Source: Actinoplanes sp. M2I2 (GTDB taxonomy: Bacteria > Actinomycetota > Actinomycetes > Mycobacteriales > Micromonosporaceae). Taken from it: 64,000 bases of DNA. The number at the start of each line of letters is the position of its first letter. The first letter of the stretch is position 1. Below are positions 42,113 to 50,727 of the stretch, piece after piece. Location: positions 1 to 64,000 of the forward strand of contig NZ_JALPVJ010000034.1 in NCBI RefSeq assembly GCF_023544445.1, given 5' to 3'. Made by a program: the position numbers and the translations under genes. The notes beneath the pieces are model-generated. The model did no database searches and had not been told where the DNA came from. It was given only the letters and a program-made list of their open reading frames with translations.

Positions 42113-42811
42113 CTACTCCGGGTAGACGAGGTACCGCAGCGGGATGTTCTCCTGGATCCGTCCCGAGTCGGCGTCGATGACGGTGCTGGCGAAGGCCGCG
42201 TACGGCTGGCCGACGTTGAGGATGTCGGCCGACAGGTTGGCCTCGAACAGCAGCGGCTTGCGGCCCGGAACGGGTGTCTGGAACCAGAACTCGAGCACCG
42301 TGAAGGCCGGCGCCGGGGAGTCGAACCGGTCCTGCCGGAAGTCGTCCGGGCCGTCCGTCACGTCGGTGAGGTTGATCTGTTCCATGCCGACCCGGTAGCG
42401 ACGACCGCCCAGCTGCACCGTCGGCGGCACGGCGAACCCGTTCGGGATGTCGATCGTCGGGTTGACGAACAGCACGGCGTAGATGACCGCCCACTGCCCG
42501 CCTGCGATGATCTTGCTGGGCTGGTACGGCGGCGGTCCGCCGAACTCGATCGGCGTGAACGCGTACAGGTCGAACGCCACGTACGGGCCCACGGTGGGCT
42601 GACCCAGCTGGGCCTCGGCCCGCATACCGTTGGTCCCGGCCCGCATGGCCGCCTGCCGCTCGTCGAGGTGGCCCTGCATGCTGCTCCGGAACCGGTCGAC
42701 CAGGTCGTCCCGGGTCTTCCTGGCCCGCTCCCGTACGTCGTCGGGCGGAGCAACCGGTGCGGCCGTGCCGGCGCTTACGGTGATCTCGTCCCTGGTGGTG
42801 GTAGTGGTCAT
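42113..42811 (-). CDS. Hypothetical protein next to the M36 peptidase
   Basis: 232 residues from ATG 42811 with GGAGG upstream. N-terminal part Thr/Ala rich, then a helix DDVRERARKTRDDLVDRFRS. The body is beta-rich (VGPYVAFDLYAFTPIEFGGP; LEFWFQTPVPGRKPLLFEAN; IQENIPLRYLVYPE). No signal peptide. I do not recognise it. Co-directional and close to the peptidase, so it may be its substrate, inhibitor or partner. Confidence 0.75.
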   Translation of the reverse strand: MTTTTTRDEITVSAGTAAPVAPPDDVRERARKTRDDLVDRFRSSMQGHLDERQAAMRAGTNGMRAEAQLGQPTVGPYVAFDLYAFTPIEFGGPPPYQPSKIIAGGQWAVIYAVLFVNPTIDIPNGFAVPPTVQLGGRRYRVGMEQINLTDVTDGPDDFRQDRFDSPAPAFTVLEFWFQTPVPGRKPLLFEANLSADILNVGQPYAAFASTVIDADSGRIQENIPLRYLVYPE

Positions 42812-43012
42812 GAGGGAGCCTCCTCCGGCCTTGCTGATGCACTGACCGGCCGACTCTCGCAGTGGGCGCTTAAGCGGCCTGGTCCGGCGACTTAGCCCCG
42901 GGGCCGGTTGCCGTTAAGCGGGCCCGGCGCAGCCGTGGTTTAGGCGGTTGTCCGGCGGGAACGCCGTCTCGCCCGGGCCTGGAGGGCTGCCCCAAGTGAC
43001 CAGGAGACGACA

Positions 43013-43249
43013 GTGGGTCCACACGAGATGATCGCGGTCGGGTCGAGCGAGGCCGGTACGGAGGAGTGGAGCTGTCCCCGCTGCGGGCGGCGGCTCCTGC
43101 TGCGCTGGCCGCCGCACTTCTCCCGGACCGTCCTGCACCCGGGCGACGATCGGGTGCTGCACGTGGGCGGCCGGAGCGAGACGCCGCGCGTCACGCTGAG
43201 CGAGGCGGAAAGGCTCTGGCTGGACGAGCACGGCATCGCCTGGAGCTGA
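43013..43249 (+). CDS. Small zinc-ribbon-like protein
   Basis: 78 residues from GTG 43013, with AGGAG six bases upstream deciding the start. EEWSCPRCGRRLLLRWPPHF has a CxxC pair, then basic and hydrophobic residues; a second pair is missing, so the zinc site may be incomplete or shared in a dimer. The C-terminus TLSEAERLWLDEHGIAW is a helix. Similar small proteins accompany regulators in actinomycetes; the role is unknown. Confidence 0.65.
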   Translation: MGPHEMIAVGSSEAGTEEWSCPRCGRRLLLRWPPHFSRTVLHPGDDRVLHVGGRSETPRVTLSEAERLWLDEHGIAWS

Positions 43250-43256
43250 CCGCCGC

Positions 43257-44067
43257 TCAGACCTGCTCGTGCCGGCGGATCCGCTCGTAGAGGCTCCGGG
43301 TCTGCGGGCCGGGCTCCACACCGAGATCACGCCACAGGGCGGCGGCGCACGCCCGGTGCTGCAGCAGGGCCAGATGCGGCTGCCCCAGCCGGCTGTGGCA
43401 GCGCATGAGCCGGCGGTGGGTGGCCTCCCGGCACGGATCGTCCTCGAGGACCCGCGCACACAGGCTCGCGGCCGCGGCGTACCGGCCGGCGTCGAAGGAC
43501 AGGTCGCCGAGGTGGTCGAGGGCGTCGACATGGGCCAGGCGCAACTGGTCACGCGGCAGGACCGGCCAGTCCTCGTACGGGTTCTCGGCCAGCAGATCGC
43601 CCCGGTAGAGCCCGTCCGCCATCTCGTACTCCCGGATCGCGGGCTCGCACTGCCCGGCCAGGTGCAGCCGGCGGGCCAGGCGCAGGTGCCGGTCGAACTC
43701 GTCGACGTCGAGCCACAGCTGGACGCCCGGGTCGAGGCCGTAGCGGTTGCCCCGGAACACGACGATCGGCCGGTCGGTGACCGTGCGCAGGGCGCGGCGC
43801 ACCCCGTGCAGGGCCACGTTGAGGCTGTTGCGCGCGGCCTCCTGGGTGGATCCGGGCCACGTGCATCAGCGTCTCCCGGGACGGCCAGGGGTGACGGTGG
43901 GTGAGCAGGTACGCGAACAGCGACGCCTTGCGCCCGCCGTGCCACAGCCCGGCCGTGACGCCGTCGAGCGTGGTGACGAGCGGGCCGAGCACGTGCACCG
44001 CCAGGAGCGGATGCGCCGACCAGGGCATCGGTTCGGTGAGCAGAGTGGACCGGAAGCGATCATCCAT
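43257..44067 (-). pseudogene. SARP/BTAD-type transcriptional regulator, frameshifted
   Basis: From ATG 44067 (GGAGG upstream) the frame reads LLAVHVLGPLVTTLDGVTAG, LWHGGRKASLFAYLLTHRHP then RETLMHV, the OmpR-like winged helix of a SARP regulator. Near 43855-43865 the frame changes. The rest is in another frame: WPGSTQEAARNSLNVALHGV then the BTAD domain (LWLDVDEFDRHLRLARRLHL; YRGDLLAENPYEDWPVLPRD) to TGA 43257. The total of 811 bases is one over a multiple of three; intact length would be ~270. It is divergent from the amylase gene. Error or decay cannot be told apart here. Confidence 0.85.
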
Positions 44068-44181
44068 TGCGGCCACCTCCAGGGGCTGCCACGACACACG
44101 CTACGAGCTGTCCCGGCCGGCGTCCCGGTCAGATCTGGGACACCACCCACCGAGCGATCTCCCGCACCTGCCGGATAACTC

Positions 44182-44215
44182 CTTGCAAACTCTTCCACCG
44201 CCTGCAAGTGCTTGC
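44182..44215 (+). promoter_or_regulatory. Possible MalR-type operator upstream of the amylase
   Basis: CTTGCA (44182-44187) and TGCAAG (44203-44208) form an inverted repeat, followed by another CTTGC (44211-44215). CTTGCAA-type repeats are known in streptomycete amylase promoters, where the LacI-family MalR binds. The site is ~230 bases before the amylase start, so a long leader would be implied. Confidence 0.4.
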
Positions 44216-44441
44216 TATGGTCCGTTCCCATGTGAACACGGGATTACATCCATGTCACCGGATCCGCCCCTGGTGGCTGAGGTTTCCCCGCCCCCGGTTC
44301 AGCGAAGCTCGTCGTTGCAAGACACTCGCCCCCGGCATCCGCCGGCCGACCCGTGCACGAACACAGCCGACACCGGCCGCCCGGCACCCTCCCCCGGCCA
44401 GGTCGGGCCGACCGCCCGTACCTGAAGTAAGGAGCACCGAG

Positions 44442-46220
44442 ATGAGAAAGCTCGCCCCCGTCCTCACGGCCCTGATGGCCGCGATGATCGCCGTGGTGGT
44501 GGTGACCGGGCGCCCCGAGCAGGCCGACGCCCGGCCGGACGCCAACCCCGGCGCGCGCGACACGATCGTGCACCTCTTCGAATGGCCGTGGGCGTCGATC
44601 GCGTCGGAATGCACCACCGTGCTCGGACCGAAAGGCTTCGGCGGCGTCCAGGTGTCGCCGCCCCAGGAACACGTCGTGCTCCCCGGCGCCGGATACCCGT
44701 GGTGGCAGGACTACCAGCCGGTCAGCTACCAGCTCGTGACCCGCCGCGGCGACCGCGCCGCCTTCGCGAACATGGTCAGCACCTGCCACGCGGCCGGCGT
44801 GAAGATCTACGTCGACGCGGTCCTCAACCACATGGCGGGCGGGGCGTCCACCGGCACCGGCACCGCCGGCTCGTCGTACAGCCACTACGCGTACCCCGCG
44901 GTGCCGTTCGGCACGAACGACTTCCACCACTGCGGGCGCAACGGCAACGACGACATCGCCAACTGGGGTGACCGCTGGGAAATTCAGAACTGTGAACTGG
45001 TCGACCTCTCCGACCTGAAGACCGAAGCGTCCTACGTGCGCGGCAAACTCGTCGCCTACCTCAACGACCTGATCTCGCTCGGCGTCGACGGTTTCCGGGT
45101 GGACGCGGCCAAACACGTCCCCGTCGCCGACCTGCAGGCGATCTACGGTCAGCTGAACGGCACCCCGTACATCTTCCAGGAGACCATCGAGGGCGGCGCC
45201 GGCGAGCCCAGTCCGACCGAGTACACCGGCATCGGCGACGTGACCGAGTTCCGCTACGGCGACGTGGTCGGCAACGCGTTCCGCGACGGCAACCTGGCCA
45301 CCCTGCAGAACCTGCCGTCCCAGATGCTGCTGTCCAGCGGCGACGCCGTGGCCTTCATCGACAACCACGACACGCAGCGCAACGACCGGGCGAAGTTGAC
45401 CTACAAGAACGGCGGCACCTACGCCCTGGCCGAGGCCTTCATGCTGGCCTACCCCTACGGCACCCCGTCGGTGATGTCGTCGTTCACCTTCAGCAACCCG
45501 GAAGCCGGCCCGCCCGCCACCGCGAACGGCACCACCACCGCGGTGAACTGCTCGTCCGGCTGGGCCTGCGAGCACCGATGGCGCACGACGGCCAACCTGG
45601 TCGCCTTCCACAACGCCGCGGCCGGCACCGGCCTGACGAACTGGTGGTCCAACGGCGGCAACCAGATCGCCTTCGGCCGAGGCTCGAACGCCTACGCCGT
45701 CTTCAACCGCGGCGGCGCCCTGAACCGCACCTTCACCACGTCCCTGCCCGCCGGCACCTACTGCGACGTGGCCAACGGCGACTTCACCAACGGCACCTGC
45801 ACCGGTACGGCCTACACCGTCAACGCCGCAGGCCAGTTCACCGCCACGGTCCCGGCCGGCGGCCTGCTGGCCCTGCACGTCAACGCCCGCACCACGGGGG
45901 GCACGACCCCGCCACCCACGGGCTGCACCAGCGTGGCGGTGACGTTCGCGGCCAACGCCACCACAGCCTGGGGCGAGAACGTCTTCCTGCTGGGCAACCG
46001 CGCCGAACTGAGCAACTGGAACGCCGGCGCGGGCGTCGCCCTGTCCTCCACTGCGTACCCGGTCTGGCGCGGCACGGTGAACCTGCCCGCGAACACCACG
46101 GTCGAATACAAGTACGTCAAGAAGAACGGTTCGGCAGTGACCTGGGAGTCCGGTAGCAACCGAACCCTGAACACCGGGACGGCGTGCGCTCTGACCGTGA
46201 ACGACAGCTGGCGCTCCTGA
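44442..46220 (+). CDS. Secreted alpha-amylase (GH13) with C-terminal CBM20
   Basis: 592 residues from ATG 44442 with AAGGAG upstream. Signal peptide: RKLAPVLTALMAAMIAVVVV, cleavage near ADA-RPDA. GH13 catalytic regions: VDAVLNHMAG (I), GFRVDAAKH (II, nucleophile Asp), FQETIEG (III, acid Glu) and FIDNHDTQR (IV, Asp). After an all-beta C domain and a short TTGGTTPPPTG linker comes a starch-binding CBM20 (NVFLLGNRAELSNWNAG; VEYKYVKKNGSAVTWESGSN). It hydrolyses starch outside the cell. All catalytic residues are present. Confidence 0.96.
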   Translation: MRKLAPVLTALMAAMIAVVVVTGRPEQADARPDANPGARDTIVHLFEWPWASIASECTTVLGPKGFGGVQVSPPQEHVVLPGAGYPWWQDYQPVSYQLVTRRGDRAAFANMVSTCHAAGVKIYVDAVLNHMAGGASTGTGTAGSSYSHYAYPAVPFGTNDFHHCGRNGNDDIANWGDRWEIQNCELVDLSDLKTEASYVRGKLVAYLNDLISLGVDGFRVDAAKHVPVADLQAIYGQLNGTPYIFQETIEGGAGEPSPTEYTGIGDVTEFRYGDVVGNAFRDGNLATLQNLPSQMLLSSGDAVAFIDNHDTQRNDRAKLTYKNGGTYALAEAFMLAYPYGTPSVMSSFTFSNPEAGPPATANGTTTAVNCSSGWACEHRWRTTANLVAFHNAAAGTGLTNWWSNGGNQIAFGRGSNAYAVFNRGGALNRTFTTSLPAGTYCDVANGDFTNGTCTGTAYTVNAAGQFTATVPAGGLLALHVNARTTGGTTPPPTGCTSVAVTFAANATTAWGENVFLLGNRAELSNWNAGAGVALSSTAYPVWRGTVNLPANTTVEYKYVKKNGSAVTWESGSNRTLNTGTACALTVNDSWRS

Positions 46221-46312
46221 CAGTCCTTGCTCCCCCGGGTGGTCGCGCGGCCGCCCGGGGCGGGGAGTGCGGGCGAGCTCGGCCTGGTGGGCTGGACTTT
46301 CTTGCGGTTGAC

Positions 46313-46386
46313 GGTCGGGGCCGAGGGTGACCAAGCTCTGACGGTAAGGCATCTATGTCTGAGCTTGGTCACCCTCGGCCCCGACC
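46313..46386. terminator. 26-bp perfect inverted repeat (strong hairpin)
   Basis: Arms 46313-46338 and 46361-46386 are exact reverse complements, with a 22-base loop. The core is GAGGGTGACCAAGCTC. It lies 93 bases after the amylase stop. There is no T-tract. It may act as a terminator or transcript stabiliser, or be the footprint of a small mobile repeat. Confidence 0.7.
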
Positions 46387-46689
46387 TTGGGGGCGAGCCG
46401 GTCGCGGCGTCGCGGTGGTCACCGGGCGGCGGCTGCCTGGTCGAGCCGGGCGGTCACCTGGCGGCTCGGTGGTCCGGCTGCCGCGTTGTGGTCACCGGAC
46501 CGGGAGTCGGCTTGGGCGGGCGGGCCTGGGTGGTGGGTCAAGGGAGCAGGACCCTGCCGCTTACGGTCAGCACCTCACGGCTGGGCGATGGGTCACTCCG
46601 GCCGGCCGCGGCGGAGCTCACCTCGCCCCCGCCTGTCGCCTTGCCGGCGCGTCGCTCACGCAGGGTGGTATCGCCGAAGGTCGGGCACG

Positions 46690-46901
46690 CCTTGTCGGCG
46701 GCAGATGCGGATAACTTCCGGTTCACCGTCACTACCTGCGCCTGCAACCCCAGCTGGTACTACGAGGACTGGCTGATACTCATCGCGAACAGCGAGATGA
46801 AGACCGACGGGTTCGTCTCAGGCGAGCCCGACCATCACGTCGACCACCGCGTCCACCTTTACGGCGGAGCGGGACGGGCAAGCCGCCGACGCGACAAGTA
46901 A
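46690..46901 (+). pseudogene. Possible gene remnant
   Basis: The frame ending at TAA 46901 reads DNFRFTVTTCACNPSWYYED then WLILIANSEMKTDG and a His/Arg-rich end. The first part looks like a real protein segment (paired Cys, aromatic residues), while the upstream part of the frame is low-complexity GC-driven sequence. No start or ribosome site is evident. I cannot name a family. Confidence 0.2.
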
Positions 46902-47056
46902 TTATGGGGCTGGGCCGACGCGCACGATCGGCGGCAAATCAGTGTGTACAGCTATGTCGATTACTTGAGCAGCATGAATACTCGATCATTGCGAATGAGG
47001 CGGCAAGCTCGGTCAGAGCCGCCCCCCGGGCGCGTAGCGCCTGCTGTACTACCGGT

Positions 47057-47626
47057 TCATGTACTGGTTCCAGAGCCGGCCCTGACACGGGGCTTCGGGT
47101 CGTTGACCAATATCTCCAGTGCGGCGGGGTCGTCGGTGCGCTCGGCCAGGTATTCGCGTACCTGCCCGACTGGGTCTTGCACGAGCAGCGTGACGGCCTC
47201 GGTCGGCAGGCGCGGCTGTTGAGCCAGGATGAGCCGGACGTCGCGGTGCGGCGAGGCACACAACGCCTTCAACACACACAGGTCGGCGACGGCGACGGGG
47301 TTTGTCAGAGCGGCGTAGCGGACCGCGAAGTTGTCGTCGCCCCCAAGCTTGCTCAGGACCTCGGTTGGCGTGCTGACGTTGGCGGCCAGTGCTTTGCGGG
47401 TGGCGGCGTCCGGGTCCGCGACGAGGAGACGAAGCGAATCTGGTGGGGTGCGGGCCCGTCCAGCGACGATTCGGCGGACCTTCGGTGAGGTATCGGCGGC
47501 CATAGCCGCCAGCAACTCGGCCGGTGTGTCCGTGTGGGCCGCAGCGGCCACCCTGGCACGGACGATCTTGTGTCTCGCCAGAACCTGGAGATCTTCGGAG
47601 TCGTCGCCCACCGCCACGACGAGCAT
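47057..47626 (-). CDS. Leucine-rich-repeat-variant (LRV) protein, possibly truncated
   Basis: 189 residues from ATG 47626, made of about seven LRV/HEAT-like helical units (HTDTPAELLAAMAADTSPKV; VSTPTEVLSKLGGDDNFAVR; LPTEAVTLLVQDPVGQVREY). Such repeats form protein-binding superhelices. The preceding DNA in another frame reads MGRIALQALATFGNSRA, which would fit as an N-terminal unit if one base were different, so a frameshift near 47628 is possible. The end AGSGTST is abrupt. No signal peptide. Function unknown. Confidence 0.65.
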   Translation of the reverse strand: MLVVAVGDDSEDLQVLARHKIVRARVAAAAHTDTPAELLAAMAADTSPKVRRIVAGRARTPPDSLRLLVADPDAATRKALAANVSTPTEVLSKLGGDDNFAVRYAALTNPVAVADLCVLKALCASPHRDVRLILAQQPRLPTEAVTLLVQDPVGQVREYLAERTDDPAALEILVNDPKPRVRAGSGTST

Positions 47627-47934
47627 GGTGCGCGCGAGTTACCGAACGTTGCAAGGGCCTGGAGGGCGATGCGTCCCATCGGAGTACCGGAACGATCATC
47701 CATCCGGCTTGCACCGCAGCGCGGGGCGGTCCGCGGATCACGGGCGACGATCACTCCGCGGCCGGACGGCGAGTGGCACCTGCTGGGACAGCGGTCGGCA
47801 CGTTGTCCTTCTGGATGTTCGTGCGCGGGCGTTCGCAACGGCGCAACAATCCGTAGCCGCTCTTCGTGAGCCCCGCGCGCGGTCTGCGGCATGAGAGGGA
47901 GCCCGCGAGTCTTTCAAGGGCCGTTGCTTCCCGG
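47627..47934. other. Gap between LRV gene and recombinase
   Basis: 308 bases. Apart from the possible N-terminal extension of the LRV gene described there, nothing coding or structural stands out. Confidence 0.4.
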
Positions 47935-48882
47935 TCAGAGCGGTAGGTACTCGCGGATCCTGCCGCGAACGTGTGGGCGGGCCTGGTCCAGGCATAGGCC
48001 GAGCGTAGGAAACTGCTCGGCGAGTTGGACTTCGGTCAGCGGCTCGGTGAGCGGCGCGGCGGCGTATCCGCGGTGATCTTCGTGCCAGTGGCCGTCGGGT
48101 TCGACGGCGCGGACGCGGGTGACGACGCCGTTGACGACGTAGACGAATCCTTTGACCCTGGTCCGGCGGGTCGGTGCGATGGGGTACCACTTGCTGTCGG
48201 CCTCGTACTGGACCTTTTCGTCCTGGCCCGTCTCGTCGTAGCGGCGGTTGGTGTCCGGGCCGATCTTGCCGGTTCGGGTGTTGCGGTAGATGACCATGAC
48301 GCAGTCGCGGTCGGCTGTGTGGGCGGCGAGGTGTTTGAACAAAGTGGAGCGGGCGACACCGAACACCGCTGCGATCTCTTCGACGGTGTACTGGTCGGTG
48401 TCGTACATGTGCCGGGCATAGGCGAGCTCTTCCTGGGTGAGTTTGGCCGGGCGTCCGCCGACCCGGCCTCGGGCGCGGACGCGGGCGTCGGCGACGTCGC
48501 GTCTGGCCTCGACGAGGACCGCCCGTTCGAACCCGGCGAGGGCGGCCATCGTCCGGAAGAACTGCTTGCCGAGCGGGATGGACGTGTCGATGCCTTCCTC
48601 CAGGAGGACGAGGTCGACGCCGTCCATCTCGAACCAGGCGGCCAGATCGAGGAGGTGCTTGTGGTCGTGGCCGAGGCGTCGCAGCCGGGTGACGACGACC
48701 TGGTCCTTGGGCTGCAGTGTCTGCAGCAGCAGCGCGTCGAGCTTGGGGCAGGCGGCCGTCTTCCCGCTGATCTTCTCAATGACGATGTTCTCCGGCTCGA
48801 CGCCGGCCTCGACGAGCGCGTCGTACTGCGACGCGGGGTCCTGGTCCCGGGTGGAGACGCGAGCGTAGCCATAGCGGGTCAT
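47935..48882 (-). CDS. Serine recombinase (resolvase/invertase family)
   Basis: 315 residues. The catalytic domain starts RYGYARVSTRDQDPASQYDA with nucleophile Ser10; Arg-rich VVTRLRRLGHDHKHLLDLAA and the GKQFFRTMAALAGFERAVLV helix follow. A helix-turn-helix of the Hin type comes at ~170-190 (YTVEEIAAVFGVARSTLFKH). The last ~125 residues (VMVIYRNTRTGKIGPDTNRR; VKGFVYVVNGVVTRVRAVEP) are an extra domain not found in Hin or Tn3 resolvases. It probably resolves or inverts DNA at the repeats just upstream of its own start. Confidence 0.87.
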   Translation of the reverse strand: MTRYGYARVSTRDQDPASQYDALVEAGVEPENIVIEKISGKTAACPKLDALLLQTLQPKDQVVVTRLRRLGHDHKHLLDLAAWFEMDGVDLVLLEEGIDTSIPLGKQFFRTMAALAGFERAVLVEARRDVADARVRARGRVGGRPAKLTQEELAYARHMYDTDQYTVEEIAAVFGVARSTLFKHLAAHTADRDCVMVIYRNTRTGKIGPDTNRRYDETGQDEKVQYEADSKWYPIAPTRRTRVKGFVYVVNGVVTRVRAVEPDGHWHEDHRGYAAAPLTEPLTEVQLAEQFPTLGLCLDQARPHVRGRIREYLPL

Positions 48883-48945
48883 CCTGTGTTCAGCGCTCCT
48901 CGCAGGGGTGTGGAACCCACATGTGCGTCGCTGGGCGATCGGGTG

Positions 48946-49070
48946 TCAGTCCAATAAAAGCGACCGCGGTGTTGACGGACTTTGAAATCCGGACTGGGTT
49001 TATGGACTGACCATAGCGGGACGTCCCGTAGAGGTCAACATGGGTCCGGTATCCTCAATTTATGGACTGA
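48946..49070. promoter_or_regulatory. Candidate recombination (res-like) site of the serine recombinase
   Basis: TTTATGGACTGA occurs at 48999-49010 and again at 49059-49070, exactly 60 bases apart. A near-inverted copy (GTCAGTCCAATAAA) lies at 48946-48959. Between the direct repeats is the perfect palindrome CGGGACGTCCCG (49017-49028). Multiple subsites upstream of a serine recombinase are the usual res layout. The same DNA could serve as its promoter/operator. Confidence 0.5.
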
Positions 49071-49326
49071 TGTTGATCGGGTTCGCTCACGCTCGGCGGC
49101 AGACGAGGGCGCCGGTTCCCGTGTCGGCAACCGGCCCGAGCTTGCCAGGAGACGGCCGGCAGGGCGGCGGAGTCTGCTCCGCGGCGATGAACGGGAAGAC
49201 GTTCACGGGGTCTTCTTTGCGAGCAAAGCCGTCGGGGTATCTCACGAGAGCGCCCTTCCACGTGTCCTGACGGTGCCGCCCTGAACAATGGGCGGCGGCC
49301 CCGCCGTACAAGGAAAGGTCTTGACC

Positions 49327-49803
49327 ATGGGTTGGAACACCTCGGTGCTTTTCCGTCAGGACGTGACGGCGGACGAGGCTGTGGGCGACCTCGCCATCAC
49401 AGATTTCAGCGGCGAACTGGTCGCAGCCGACCAGGCCACAAGCGCCCTCAAGCCCGACGCCCTCTATGCCGCCGAGTCGGATGGCTGGGTTCAGGTCTGG
49501 AACCCGATGATGGATGTGGTCATGAGCTGGGAGCCGACCGACCCGGGCGACGCTTTGGTGGTCTTCTTCAGCAGCGTTTCGAGCACCTACGGCTTCACGC
49601 TGTTCACGAATGGGGAACGCACCCGGCATTACGTCTACGCCGACGGTGTGGCTGTCGAGGACGAAGGAACGCCACTGCCGGTCGAGGCCGATATTTCCCT
49701 GCCGTCCTGGGGCCCGGACGAGGACTTCCTCTGGTCGATCATCACGGCAGTCACTGGTCTCCGGTATGACGAAAAGCTGCAGTACCGCGTCTACCCGGTG
49801 TGA
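49327..49803 (+). CDS. Hypothetical acidic protein
   Basis: 158 residues from ATG 49327 with AAGGAAAGG 8 bases upstream. It is acidic with many aromatics (ESDGWVQVWNPMMDVVMSWE; VVFFSSVSSTYGFTLFTNGE; DEDFLWSIITAVTGLRYDEK). The mixed alpha/beta pattern and size recall immunity-type proteins of actinomycete toxin systems, but no toxin gene is adjacent. I do not know the family. GC lower than core genes. Confidence 0.72.
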   Translation: MGWNTSVLFRQDVTADEAVGDLAITDFSGELVAADQATSALKPDALYAAESDGWVQVWNPMMDVVMSWEPTDPGDALVVFFSSVSSTYGFTLFTNGERTRHYVYADGVAVEDEGTPLPVEADISLPSWGPDEDFLWSIITAVTGLRYDEKLQYRVYPV

Positions 49804-49925
49804 CGGCGTATGCGGCGGGCTACCGAGCCGGGGTCGATTGTTGCGAGCCCTGCCCTGCGGCGCCTCAACCATGATCACCGCAGCGCCGCGAGCTGACGGG
49901 TGCCGACGGCGTGCTGGAGCACTGG

Positions 49926-50480
49926 TTACGCACCGTGCTGGCCAACGACGGCAGTGCCCGCTGGCATCGGTTCAAGCCGTGCCTCCAGCCGGCCGAAGCG
50001 TTTGCGACCGAGCGGATCACGGCAGTGCCCGCGTATCAAAGCGGATGAGGGTGCATCGTCGAGTTGCCAGGGCATCGAACGCGTAAAGCTGTGCCGTCTG
50101 CCCAGCCGCCCCAGCCCGTCCAGGGAGCCAACGCCGCTACGGTGGTCGGCATAGAAGGCGGGGACGATGCCAGCGCCAGCTTGAGTCCGGCTCGCGGGGA
50201 AACGCGTATGCCGGGCGAGCCAGTCGTGCACGAGGGCGGTTCTGTGGGTGGCCAGGTTGTCACAGGCGACGTGGACGTCCAGTTCGGCGGCGGGGACAGC
50301 CTTTGTCGATCGCGGTCAGGAATTCGCGGTATTCCACCGCCCGGTGTTGCGGTGCCACTCGCCGATCACGGTGCCGTCGGCGATGTTGAACGCAGCGAAC
50401 AGGCTGGTGGTGCCGGGCCTGGCGTGGTTGCGCCGTTCGGGCTTCGTCCGCATCGCCTGCAGCCAATCATGGTCAGTCAC
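49926..50480 (-). pseudogene. IS630-type transposase remnant, several frameshifts
   Basis: On the minus strand KPERRNHARPGTTSLFAAFN then IADGTVIGEWHRN is the DDE domain of an IS630-like transposase. The frame then shifts twice: EYREFLTAIDK is in a second frame and DNLATHRTALVHDWLARHTR in a third. Downstream the sequence diverges into noise. The 5' part of the gene and both terminal repeats are missing. It marks an old insertion in this accessory stretch. Confidence 0.75.
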
Positions 50481-50727
50481 CTCCCACCGGCGGCACTTCC
50501 ACTGGTACCGCTCACTTCCTCGTCCATAGCCGACGGAATTCCGCTGCTGGCGCGGTAGGGCTCACCTTCTACGGCCCATAGCCGAGAGTATTGAGCCCTT
50601 GGTAACACCGCCGCGCCCGCGGCGTTGGAAGACGCCCGCCGCAGCGGAACTGCTCCGCGTCTATTTCGGTACCGGCACGCGCATGGCCGCGAGCGCGTGG
50701 GGGTCGCCATGGTTGTCCTCGCGACCG

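Noticed and set aside
46227..46901. A 224-residue plus-strand gene
   Set aside because: It spans the perfect hairpin and GC-driven low-complexity sequence; only the last ~70 residues look protein-like, so only a possible remnant is listed.
48982..49284. Short plus-strand open frame beside the recombinase
   Set aside because: It has no ribosome site, runs through the repeat sites and shows no codon bias.
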